Of a stretch of DNA of 64,000 bases, positions 1 to 8,215 are shown piece by piece (position 1 is the stretch's first letter; each line of letters opens with the position of its first letter). Source of the DNA: Cryptomeria japonica (Eukaryota > Streptophyta > Pinopsida > Cupressales > Cupressaceae); NCBI RefSeq assembly GCF_030272615.1, contig NC_081414.1, positions 819,726,396 to 819,790,395 on the forward strand, in the 5' to 3' direction. The translations under genes and the position numbers were made by a program. A model generated the notes under the pieces. The model made no database searches. It was given only the letters and a program-made list of their open reading frames with translations, and had not been told where the DNA came from.

Positions 1-533
1 TGCATGAGATCATGAAAGATAGTAGTCATGGCTCTTTGATATGTAGCACCTGCATTCTTTAACCCGAAAGGCATGACATTCCAGCAGAAAGTTCCCCATG
101 AACAAGTAAATGATGTTTTGTGTTGATCCTCGGGTGCGATTCTTATCTGATTATAGCCAGAGAATCCATCCATTAATGATAGCATTTCATGACCTGCTGT
201 GAGATCAACAATCAAGTCAATGTTTGGTAATGGGAAGTCATCCTTTGGACAAGCTTTGTTGATGTCTTTGAAATCTGTGCAAATTCTGATGCTGTGATCT
301 GGTTTACTGACAGGTACCAAGTTGGAGATCCATTCAGGATAATCAATTGGGCATATGAATCCGACATCGAGTAATTTCTCAAGTTCTACTTTGACTAGTA
401 ATGCCACTTGTGGATGCATTTTTCTTAATTTCTGTTTTACTGGTTTTGCCCCCGGTTTGACTGTCAGATGATGCATTACCAACTCCGGATCCAATCCAGG
501 CATATCAGTGTATGACTAGGCGAAGTTGATTTG
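1..533 (-). pseudogene. Reverse transcriptase N-terminal half (Ty3/Gypsy)
   Basis: This segment would encode fingers and palm of the RT that copies element RNA in virus-like particles. Seen in order: a linker ending in DMPGLDP, then WISNLVPVSKPD, ICTDFKDINKACPKDDFPLP, the first catalytic block LMDGFSGYNQI (first catalytic Asp), and MPFGLKNAGATYQRAM near the window edge. The YxDD box should lie just beyond position 1. A TAG at 516-518 stands where relatives have Trp (FAWSY), so TGG to TAG is likely. The TGA at 534-536 closes the frame upstream. The frame is continuous with gag and PR on the right. Confidence 0.88.
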
Positions 534-1232
534 TCACTTTTTGAATAAACTTATGAATTTTGACCTTTCAGACTCTGTCAGTGATTGAGCTAGGAATATG
601 TTGTGTGGAACCTCTTCTGTACCAATGTTTGTTTTCATAGTCTCCTCTACCAGCATGGATGATTTTTCCTCATATAATGCTGGGAGAATGTCGAGCCTTC
701 CATCTTCGGGCGCCTCAGAGAGGTTTTCACCCTCAGATACATCCTTTCTTTTTACTTTTTTGGGGTCAGATAGCGCCACAATGTGGTTTTTGCCATAAGA
801 CCCTTGATTTGTTCTTATTTTCATATTTTTGCAACTGGAAGGTCCGACACCCTCACCAAAATATGCCACGCTATTGAGTTCTATAGTGTATCCCGCTTTA
901 TGGTCTCCAAGGGGAAGATCATCTCATATGCCTAGATAGTCAATAAAAGCTTCATCATTTTGAAATGTATCCAACTGTGCAGGTCCTTCATGATCCCAGT
1001 CAATGAGTTGGTGGTGAACAAGGGAAAGGCCGTTAATGTCTTCAAAGTTAGCGGGGCTAAGAGTGAAGATGTGGTTATATTCGGGTATGTCAAGGTAATT
1101 ATCGAGGTCATCGATGGCACTCTCCTCATCAGTCTCGATCACGAGCAAATCCAAATTATCATCACTAGTAGCGCATTCTGAGACAGGTGTTCTCATCCTA
1201 TGTGATTTCAACCTAGAACCTTGAGACAAGGA
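534..1232 (-). pseudogene. PR-RT linker of the Tat-like polyprotein
   Basis: Two open pieces (1229-924 and 869-534) sit in the same frame as gag, PR and RT, separated by stops at 924-926 and 534-536. They are rich in Asp, Glu and Ser and show no recognisable domain. They fill the usual low-conservation spacer between protease and reverse transcriptase in Gypsy polyproteins. No independent function is claimed. Evidence for coding rests on the shared frame and on the flanking domains. Confidence 0.6.
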
Positions 1233-2330
1233 CTATGTAGACTCCTCATGGGTTGTTTCTTGACCAACTCTGAATTTGTTATAGAACTCCTCCTCTTCTG
1301 TGGGTTCACCTAGCTCTCTGAATGTCTCGGTGAGCTCGTAGTCATTGGAAGACTTGTCGGAACCCCTTTCCCATTCGTTGGAATCTGTGGAATAGTGATT
1401 CTCTTGTTGAATTTTGGCAGCTTTGATTTGTAAGGCTTCTTCTGTCCTTTGGGTGTGGACCTTGGAAGTTAAGAAACCAAGTCCTTTCGAGCGTTCCTTC
1501 TTGAAAGTCAATTCAGGTTGTAAAGGTTCAATGATGCCTTCCTTTCGTAACCCCAGAGGGCTTTTTCCATCATACCCGAATTTTTGTAGAATTTTGAAGC
1601 CTTTGCCATATTTCTCACATGGGAGATTGACGTGATGTTGTGTTTCCTCTTCATTATCTCTGAAAAGCATTTGGTATAAACCTTCCTCTTCTAGTTCACC
1701 CCATCTTTGAAAGATAGTAGGGTCCCATTTGAGCGTCATGATGGAGATTTGCTTGTTAGGATGTGGTCTTCCATATTCTTTTGGGGAACTCATGACTTGT
1801 CTTAAGTACATGGTCTGATTGAAAGTATATTCCCCCATGCCTTTGTCCTGAAACTTGCCTCTAAGCTCACCTTGTTTGGATGTCGAAGGTTTTAATGACT
1901 CAGGATCAATGTATGTCGATGAAGGAACAGCCTCCCGATTACTAGGAATGATGGTCTTAGTCTTTGATTTTAGGTTATTGCAATATATGAATGGATTAGG
2001 ATCGCCGTTAACTGTTACCTCCACTCCATTATGAGGAAACTTAATGCATTGGTGATATGTGGATGGAACTTCCCTCATTTCATGGATCCAAGGATGTCCT
2101 AACAATATGTTATAAGTGAGATTTAAATCCAGGACTTGACAGACCACATCCTTTGTAACTGGCCCAACTCTGAGAGGTAAGATGACTGTACCCTTGGATG
2201 AATGCTCTTCATCATCATATGCCTTAATGGTGATCTTGTTTGTAGAATTCACAGCTTTATCAGAATATCCCAATTGTGTGATAGTGCTTAATGTGCAAAT
2301 GTTCAGACCTGCTCCTCCATCTATCAGGAC
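1233..2330 (-). pseudogene. Retropepsin-like protease plus G-patch segment
   Basis: Directly after the gag stop (2331-2333) the same frame reads VLIDGGAGLNICTL: the aspartic protease flap-side active site, with DGG in place of the common DSG/DTG, coded at 2314-2322. It continues with YNILLGHPWIHEM, a conserved C-terminal protease block. About 200 residues further, near 1475-1610, is a G-patch: GKGFKILQKFGYDGKSPLGL followed by GIIEPL and a KGLGF repeat of the glycine pattern. G-patches bind RNA or RNA helicases and occur at the protease end of some retroviral and plant Gypsy polyproteins (family knowledge). The frame closes with TAG at 1233-1235. The gag/PR stop TGA probably replaces CGA, since relatives have a basic residue there. 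Confidence 0.85.
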
Positions 2331-4889
2331 TCATTTTATTCGATGTTTGTGTATGAAGGCTTCAATGTGTAATGGTGCATTATGCAGCTGACTTACAGAG
2401 GCGTCATCAGCTTCTGTGAAAGTAAGTGAATGTGGAATTGAAAGGTATCCCACCATGGCTTGAAACTTGTCCATGTTTAGATCAGTAGGAACAATAGTAT
2501 CTCTCAAGATTTTGTCAAGAATGGCTTTATGTGCGGGAGATATGCGTAATAGTTCAAGAATGGAGATGAGCGCGGGTGTCTTCCCTAGCTGTTCTACAAT
2601 GTCATACTCAGGTTTGGTTGATGAAGAAGTGGTGTTTTTAGTTGGACCACCTTGCAAAGTGATTTTACCTCGGTGAGTTGTAACATGACATTCAGAGGTA
2701 GGTTCAGAAGAAGATCCAACACCTTTTAGGACAATCTTGGGTCTCTGGGTAGAATTCTCAGACGCTGTGTCCTTGATGATAATGGTAGAGACATAATTGT
2801 CCATTGAAATGTAATTGATAGTTGAATCATAGTTATAGGATGCTCTGGTATAGTTGGTTTGGTCATCTGTGGCTTTAGCTTTTCCCTTGTCATGTTTTGG
2901 GAATGGTTCCTTAAACATCTCATGTTCTTGATTGGATGAATGTCCCTTAATCTCAATATCACCTCTATCAATGAGATCCTGTATGATGTTCTTTAGTCGA
3001 TGACAATTTCTTGTCTTATGACCCTTGCTCTTATGAAATTCACAATACTCATCATCATTCCACCAATTTGGTTTGACCTTTGGTTCATATGGCGGGAAAT
3101 CTGGAATTGTAATCACCTTGTTTGCCACTAACTTCTTGAAAACTGACTCAAGTGGTTCTCCCAACGGAGTGTACTTCCTTCGTGATCTGGAAGTTGTTTG
3201 AGTATTCACTTGATTGTTTGTAGAACTTGATCCCGAAAAGATGACTTTAGGTCGCACTGTGTTGGCATCAACAACACCATCATTGACCGTGTTCTTGTTT
3301 TTATTCCAAAATCTTGGCTTGTCTTTTCCTTTAAAGTCATCTTTGTTTTCCTTGAATATCTTGATAACTCCTTGTTCAATTAGGACCTTTTCTGTCGCTA
3401 AGCCTTTTTCTATGATGTCCTTGAAGGTAGACAAACAAGCTTTCCTTAGATCATAGCCAATCTTTTTGTTAACATTTTGGGTGAACATTTCTACCATTTG
3501 TTTTTGTGGAATTTCACAAGAGCATCTGCTGGCTAGATTTCTCCATCTTTGTAAAAATGATGCAAAAGATTCTCCCTCTTTTTGCTTGGTGTTGCACAAA
3601 GTAGTGACTGATATGTCTGTCTCTATGTTGTAGGAGAAATGTTGAATAAATGCCTCTGCTAGATCACCCCATGACTTAATTCCAGGTGGAAGTTGGGAGA
3701 ACCATTCCATAGCTTGATCACCTAAGCTTTGTGGGAATAATCTCATCAAATATGTCTCTTCTGCTGCTACCTCAATGCAAGCTGTGAAAAATTGTCTTAT
3801 GTGTGCCTTAGGATCCCCTTTTCCTCTATACTTATCAAATTTAGGCGTCACAAAGTGTGTAGGAAATGGAGGCATTGGAATGCTCTTGTCAAATGGATAA
3901 GGACATATGTCTCTCATTGTGTATGTTGGCTTCGGTGTATTTATGTCCTCCATTTTCTTTTGTAAGTCCCTGATTTGTTGCTCCAAATTGCTCTTAGGTG
4001 GAGATCGACTTCTTGGACCATATCCTATGTTCGAGGTACCCATTGGAGGAGGTGCATGTTGCATATATGGATGATATTGATCATACACATGTTCATATGG
4101 AGGAGGTCTATAATGATGTTGTGTATATGGACCACTTGGTATAGATTCATGTTGAGGAACACCATATCTATTTTGTGCATGTATACCATATTCTACAGGC
4201 ATGTCATGTTCCATTGTGTTGCCCCCAAATTTGACATGAGGTTTCCTTGTGTCCAAATTTTGAGCATGCCTTTGAACATCCAATTGCTTTGGTGGTTGAT
4301 CCTTAGCATTGATATGTGATTGAGCATATTTTTCTCCATAAGACTTCCATAATGGTCTGCGAAGGTGAGTATCATATGTTTGACCATGTGTATGTGGGAC
4401 CTCTGGTTTTTGAAGCAAAGCTGATGGTGATTCAGGTACCATGTGTGGTCCTCTATTTCCTCCACTATTAGGTCTCCTTTGATCCATATTGGGGTGAGGT
4501 TGTTGCAAAGGTCGATTTTCCATTATTTGAGACATGTCAAAATCATGAGGTATCTTGGCTCCACTTTGTGCCATTATTTGTAAGAAGTATTGTCTATCCC
4601 TCCTCATTATTTCCTCAACCAATCGATTGAAATGGGGATTCATAATGGATTCTTCCACATCTGTTGAATGTACTGAAAAGTTGTCCACATTGTCATTGTG
4701 TGTAGCATTGTTGTTTATAGTGTCCATGTTCTCAACATTTGGAATGTTTCTATAGACATCCATGTCAGGTAATGTAGTATGATCAAAATTGAAAAAGATA
4801 TCATTGTCATACTCATTAGAACTCATGTTTGCAGACTCTTGAGCCTCTTTAGTTTCTCTCCTAGATTTTTGAAGACGGGTTTCAACCAT
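2331..4889 (-). CDS. Gag polyprotein (852 aa) of Tat-like element
   Basis: Nucleocapsid and capsid precursor that packages element RNA in cytoplasmic particles. The frame is open for 852 codons from ATG 4889. Residues 1 to about 315 are low-complexity, rich in His, Pro, Gln and Tyr. About 330-500 is a Retrotrans_gag capsid domain (PFPTHFVTPKFDKYRGKGDP, then FFTACIEVAAEE, QAMEWFSQLPPGIKSW and ESFASFLQRWRNLASRC). Around 615-628 is a CCHC-like knuckle with His in the second position, CEFHKSKGHKTRNC. The C-terminal tail ends at HKHRIK before TGA, and in intact relatives gag and protease are fused at this point, so the frame is really the first part of gag-pro-pol. An in-frame uORF ends 3 bases upstream of the ATG. 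Confidence 0.9.
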   Translation of the reverse strand: MVETRLQKSRRETKEAQESANMSSNEYDNDIFFNFDHTTLPDMDVYRNIPNVENMDTINNNATHNDNVDNFSVHSTDVEESIMNPHFNRLVEEIMRRDRQYFLQIMAQSGAKIPHDFDMSQIMENRPLQQPHPNMDQRRPNSGGNRGPHMVPESPSALLQKPEVPHTHGQTYDTHLRRPLWKSYGEKYAQSHINAKDQPPKQLDVQRHAQNLDTRKPHVKFGGNTMEHDMPVEYGIHAQNRYGVPQHESIPSGPYTQHHYRPPPYEHVYDQYHPYMQHAPPPMGTSNIGYGPRSRSPPKSNLEQQIRDLQKKMEDINTPKPTYTMRDICPYPFDKSIPMPPFPTHFVTPKFDKYRGKGDPKAHIRQFFTACIEVAAEETYLMRLFPQSLGDQAMEWFSQLPPGIKSWGDLAEAFIQHFSYNIETDISVTTLCNTKQKEGESFASFLQRWRNLASRCSCEIPQKQMVEMFTQNVNKKIGYDLRKACLSTFKDIIEKGLATEKVLIEQGVIKIFKENKDDFKGKDKPRFWNKNKNTVNDGVVDANTVRPKVIFSGSSSTNNQVNTQTTSRSRRKYTPLGEPLESVFKKLVANKVITIPDFPPYEPKVKPNWWNDDEYCEFHKSKGHKTRNCHRLKNIIQDLIDRGDIEIKGHSSNQEHEMFKEPFPKHDKGKAKATDDQTNYTRASYNYDSTINYISMDNYVSTIIIKDTASENSTQRPKIVLKGVGSSSEPTSECHVTTHRGKITLQGGPTKNTTSSSTKPEYDIVEQLGKTPALISILELLRISPAHKAILDKILRDTIVPTDLNMDKFQAMVGYLSIPHSLTFTEADDASVSQLHNAPLHIEAFIHKHRIK

Positions 4890-5353
4890 GAACTAGGTAT
4901 TGACCAAGATGTGTGAGACTAGATAAAAAATGGAAAGAGTATGGAAGACCAAGAGTTGGATGGAATGTAAATGAATCTGAAGTGTACTTGCAATGCCCAA
5001 AGTGTAAGACCAAGTATGTATGTAGTAGAGTAGGTGTGACTTCCAAAGAGAGGATAGTTTCTCTTGATGAGATAAGTTGACCTTGACTCTAAGTAAAACC
5101 AAATGAGACCCAAAGGTAAGAAACCTTGATGAGGGACCACGTAGCAAAGTGTTGTTGTATGTAGTGTGTTGACAAAGTATGATGAGGACAAGCAAGTGAC
5201 CTTTTGACTCAAGTTTAGACAAATGTGAATGTAATGTAAGATGTGAAGCAATGACAGACTTTGTGAGACCCAAGGACAGGTTGAATGCTAAATGAAACCC
5301 TGGAGAGATGACCTAGGAAGCTCAAGAATTCCGAAACTGACTGTGTTGTTTGC

Positions 5354-5728
5354 TGGACTGTAACAGTTTTTCAATTCTGGACACAGATGTGCCTGTATAC
5401 TTCACAGATGCGGTTTCCTGACACAGACGCGGCTCTGTTTAACACAGACGCGCTTCTGAGATTTTCTTGTTTATGTTTGTTGGACTGTAACAGTTTTTCA
5501 ATTCTGGACACAGACGCACCTGTATACTTCACAGACGCGGTTTCCCGACATAGACGCGATTCTGTTTAACGCATACGCGCTTCTGAGATTTTCTTGTTTC
5601 TGTTTGCTGGACTATAACAGTTTTTTAATTCTGGACACAGACGCGCGTGTATACTTCATAGACGCGGTTTCCCGACACAGACGCTGCTCTGTTTAACATA
5701 GACGCGCTTATGAGATTTTTTTGTTTGC
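5354..5728. repeat. Three tandem 127-bp units of CACAGACGCG sub-repeats
   Basis: The unit starting TGGACTGTAACAG recurs at 5354, 5481 and 5608, an exact spacing of 127 bp. Each unit carries four copies of a short motif near CACAGACGCG plus CTTCTG or TTTCC. This is a two-level repeat: short monomers inside a longer tandem unit. It lies in the leader of the Tat-like element. Confidence 0.9.
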
Positions 5729-5734
5729 CAAATG

Positions 5735-5832
5735 CAATGTTGACTGTTGGAACATAGACGCGATTCTGTCCTTCACAGACGCGGCTAGACAACACATATG
5801 TTATTATGCCTGACGCAGACGCGTTTCTGCAA
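5735..5832. repeat. Degenerate CACAGACGCG repeats, left block tail
   Basis: After the third 127-bp unit there are further single motifs (ACATAGACGCGATTCTG, CACAGACGCGGC and GCAGACGCGTTTCTGC) without the longer period. They are diverged members of the same repeat array. Confidence 0.7.
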
Positions 5833-7050
5833 ATTTTGTGCAATTTTTCCAATCTGTGAAGTTGTGACCAAATCTGAATGTTTGATTGATTTTTGTGACA
5901 AGAGGACACAATGTTGATGAGGACTCAATGTTTGCAAGTGTTTAGACTCAAAATGACTCCAAGAAAAGTGTGTTGTTTGATGTAAAAATGTTTTGCATAC
6001 ACTGGAAGACACAAAAGACACAATGTTTTGCTATTTGGTCTTGAATGTTTTGAATGTTTTGAATGTTTTAAAATAAGTCAAGCACAATTCTTATGGCTGG
6101 CCAAGACAATAGTTGTTGATCCCACATGGGGTTTTACCCCCGAGGCTATGCTATTCAGAGCGGATACTTAGATGCTTGACCTCACTGGCTCCACCCTCGG
6201 CACTCACTTCTCCAGTCAGCCAAACATCAGTCCCCATGAAAACTCCCCATGGTGAACTTTGTATCTCTACTAAGAACTGTATGTGTGTGGGCCGCTACCA
6301 GAGGTCCGACCTCCTGCCCCAACAACTAGAAGGATTTGGGCTTCTAAAACAAAAAGGTGCTAGTAAGGGCATCCGCTCGTGTGGCCATACATGTGGCACT
6401 TTCAGCTCTGTAAATACAGAAGGCTCCCAGTCGGTAGGGGTTACGCCCTACAAATGATCAAATAAATTTGATCAAACGGATTTATGGGGAGACATAGTGT
6501 CGGTATGAACTAATCAGCACACGTTATTCATAGTTTTCACCATGAATACATTTATTTATAGTGGTTTAGAAGAAGATGGCTTTTCTTTTGCTACCACTTG
6601 GGTCGTTCTCTTCTCACTAGTAGTCCTAATGACCACACGAGAAGATAGGCCCTCTAAAGATTAAACAAAAAGAGCCTATTGCTCAAGACACAAAAGACAA
6701 TGATTCAATTTTAGTGCACCAATGGAAGTGTTTGCTAGTCTATGAAAACAAGGCACATAATAAAAGTCCAAAACCCTCGCCAAGGATCTGCAACAAAGAG
6801 TTGTTAGTACTTTGGATTTGTTTGAAATAATCACCCCTTCCTGCATGCACACAAGTTAGGTAAATTTTAAAACCCAAAAGACTTTGTGAAAATAGGGGCC
6901 TTCAACCAAACGATTTTGCTTCCAAGACAAGCTGCACCAATTTTGTTAGCTAGATCTGAAAATGTTAGTCCAAAAATAAACCAGATCTAAAACCCTAAAT
7001 GCAAAATCCAAAAACTAAATCAATGAAAAATGCAAAATTCCAAAACTGGT

Positions 7051-7292
7051 GAACACAGACGTGGTTACCCTCTACACAGACGTGCCTCTGTGACACAGAC
7101 GCGGTTCTGTGAATCACAGACGCTGATAAAAACCACAAACGCGCTTCCCAAACTCAGATGCAGATTAAAATGACACAGACGCGTTTCAGTAACACAGACG
7201 CGCCTTTCGAAAACCTGCAAAATAAAATTTTGTCGAAAAAACGGACGCGATTCCAGATGTCACAGACGCGCCAGAAAATCAAAAACGCGATC
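7051..7292. repeat. CACAGACGCG repeats, right block
   Basis: About eleven copies by eye of the CACAGACGCG motif, in the same orientation as the left block, spaced 18-35 bp and more diverged (CACAGACGTGG, AAAACGCG, CGGACGCG). The block lies close to the PBS, so the array brackets most of the leader. Confidence 0.8.
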
Positions 7293-7398
7293 CAAAAGTA
7301 TGCAGACACGAAAATGTTGAAAATGTTGTCGGAAATGCCAGATCTGCAATTTCAAGCACAAAATCTACAACCAAAGGTTAAATGCAAAAGGGACAAGA

Positions 7399-7416
7399 GT
7401 CCCACCGGGCGTGCCA
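7399..7416 (-). promoter_or_regulatory. Primer binding site (TGGCACGCCCGGTGGGAC)
   Basis: On the minus strand the LTR ends in CA, followed by TTT and then 18 bases starting TGG, as a tRNA 3' CCA end would require. It is not the initiator-Met type. The primer tRNA was not identified. Confidence 0.8.
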
Positions 7417-7790
7417 AAATGTATATGGTGAAAATGGATAACAATAATAACAATATTGAAAGGCTAAATGAATTCAACCACAAAACCCTAGCCTAACAAT
7501 CAACAAAGATCCACCATAACATATGAAGATTACCTAAGACAATGCAAATCACATAAAATCACAAAGATTATACCATCACATGTCCAATAGGGTTTTGATC
7601 TCCATTCTTCCTATCTCCATTGATCTTGCTTGATATATTTGCTCTCAGATTTTATGTGCACAAGAGCTCAACAAAGAACGGAATGTGGTTGCAAGTAGGA
7701 TCGTAGTGTAGTCAATTGATCAAGTAGTTAGCTCCTTAGGTCATTAGGTCATTAGGTCATTAGGGGTTTTACAATGAAGGAAGCATCTCC

Positions 7791-7798
7791 TTATATAG
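7791..7798 (-). promoter_or_regulatory. LTR TATA box (CTATATAA)
   Basis: On the minus strand CTATATAAGG lies about 420 bp inside the LTR, upstream of the leader. Position and sequence fit the core promoter of the element, with transcription expected to start roughly 30 bases lower in coordinate. Confidence 0.55.
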
Positions 7799-7957
7799 AA
7801 GACACTATATGAAATGGAGGGATAAGATTGAGAGGTGTAAAAGGAGGTCGGCTATGATTAGAGGGTAGGTAAAAGAAATAATAAAATAATGAGAGGGGTA
7901 GGTAGTGTATGAATTAAGAGATGAATGACATGTGTCATGGGTAGAAAAGGCTAATGA

Positions 7958-8189
7958 ATTAATTAAATAAATAAAGATTTATTTAATTAATAGAAGAAGT
8001 AGGATAATTAAATAAATAAGAATATTTATTTAATTTAGGAAAATGATAATTTAAATAAATAAATGTATTTATTTAAATGAGAAATAAGGCTAGAAGAGGA
8101 TAAATGAATTAATTAAATAAATAAGGATTTATTTAATTAATAGAAGAATTAGGCTTAGATAATTAAATAAATAAAATATTTATTTAATT
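7958..8189. repeat. Five AT-rich palindromes in U3
   Basis: Near-perfect palindromes of about 30-34 bp built on TTAAATAAATAA / TTATTTATTTAA lie at 7958-7991, 8005-8037, 8049-8078, 8108-8141 and 8161-8189. The first and fourth are almost identical and sit 150 bp apart with matching flanks, so one arose by segmental duplication. Confidence 0.85.
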
Positions 8190-8215
8190 AGACTGGACAA
8201 TTTTAGGTGTCTACA

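Larger units (their letters stand above)
4890..7398 (-). other. 5' leader of the Tat-like element
   Basis: About 2.5 kb between PBS and gag. Two blocks of CACAGACGCG-type repeats lie at its two ends. In between, 6100-6480 is a richer-GC stretch and 6480-7050 is A-rich. Short open frames (for example 5273-4893 in the gag frame, and 6113-6457 on plus) have no recognisable domain and are probably chance or uORFs. The length is large for a retrotransposon leader and is partly accounted for by the repeats. Confidence 0.65.
1..8215 (-). mobile_element. Ty3/Gypsy retrotransposon, Tat/Ogre-like, 5' part
   Basis: Minus-strand LTR retrotransposon cut by the left window edge. Reading down in coordinate it has: 5' LTR (7420-8215), PBS (7399-7416), long leader, gag (4889-2331), aspartic protease with DGG, G-patch, linker and the N-terminal half of reverse transcriptase. 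Gag, PR and RT all lie in one reading frame, interrupted only by in-frame stops (2331, 1233, 924, 534, 516) and no frameshift. RT motifs NKACPKDDFPLP and MPFGLKNAGATYQRAM are typical of the Tat/Ogre branch (family knowledge). The element is inactive as it stands. The 3' LTR and the rest of pol lie outside the window. Confidence 0.9.
7420..8215 (-). repeat. 5' LTR of the Tat-like element (796 bp)
   Basis: On the minus strand the LTR starts TGTAGACACCTAAAATTG at 8215 and ends CCATATACA at 7420, giving TG..CA ends. It abuts the PBS. U3 carries five AT palindromes and a TATA box. A triplicated GGTCATTA lies near 7738-7762. The partner LTR is outside the window, so the far boundary and TSD cannot be tested. 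Confidence 0.85.

Noticed and set aside
4893-5273. 126-codon frame in phase with gag as an N-terminal gag extension
   Set aside because: A stop separates it from the gag ATG, it has no domain and leucine/histidine-rich content typical of chance frames. Kept only as a possible uORF.
6113-6457. 114-codon plus-strand open frame in the Tat-like leader
   Set aside because: No recognisable domain, opposite to the element's direction and inside its untranslated leader.
5354-7292. CRISPR-like array
   Set aside because: Repeats are short, degenerate, without unique spacers of constant length, and lie in a plant retrotransposon leader.
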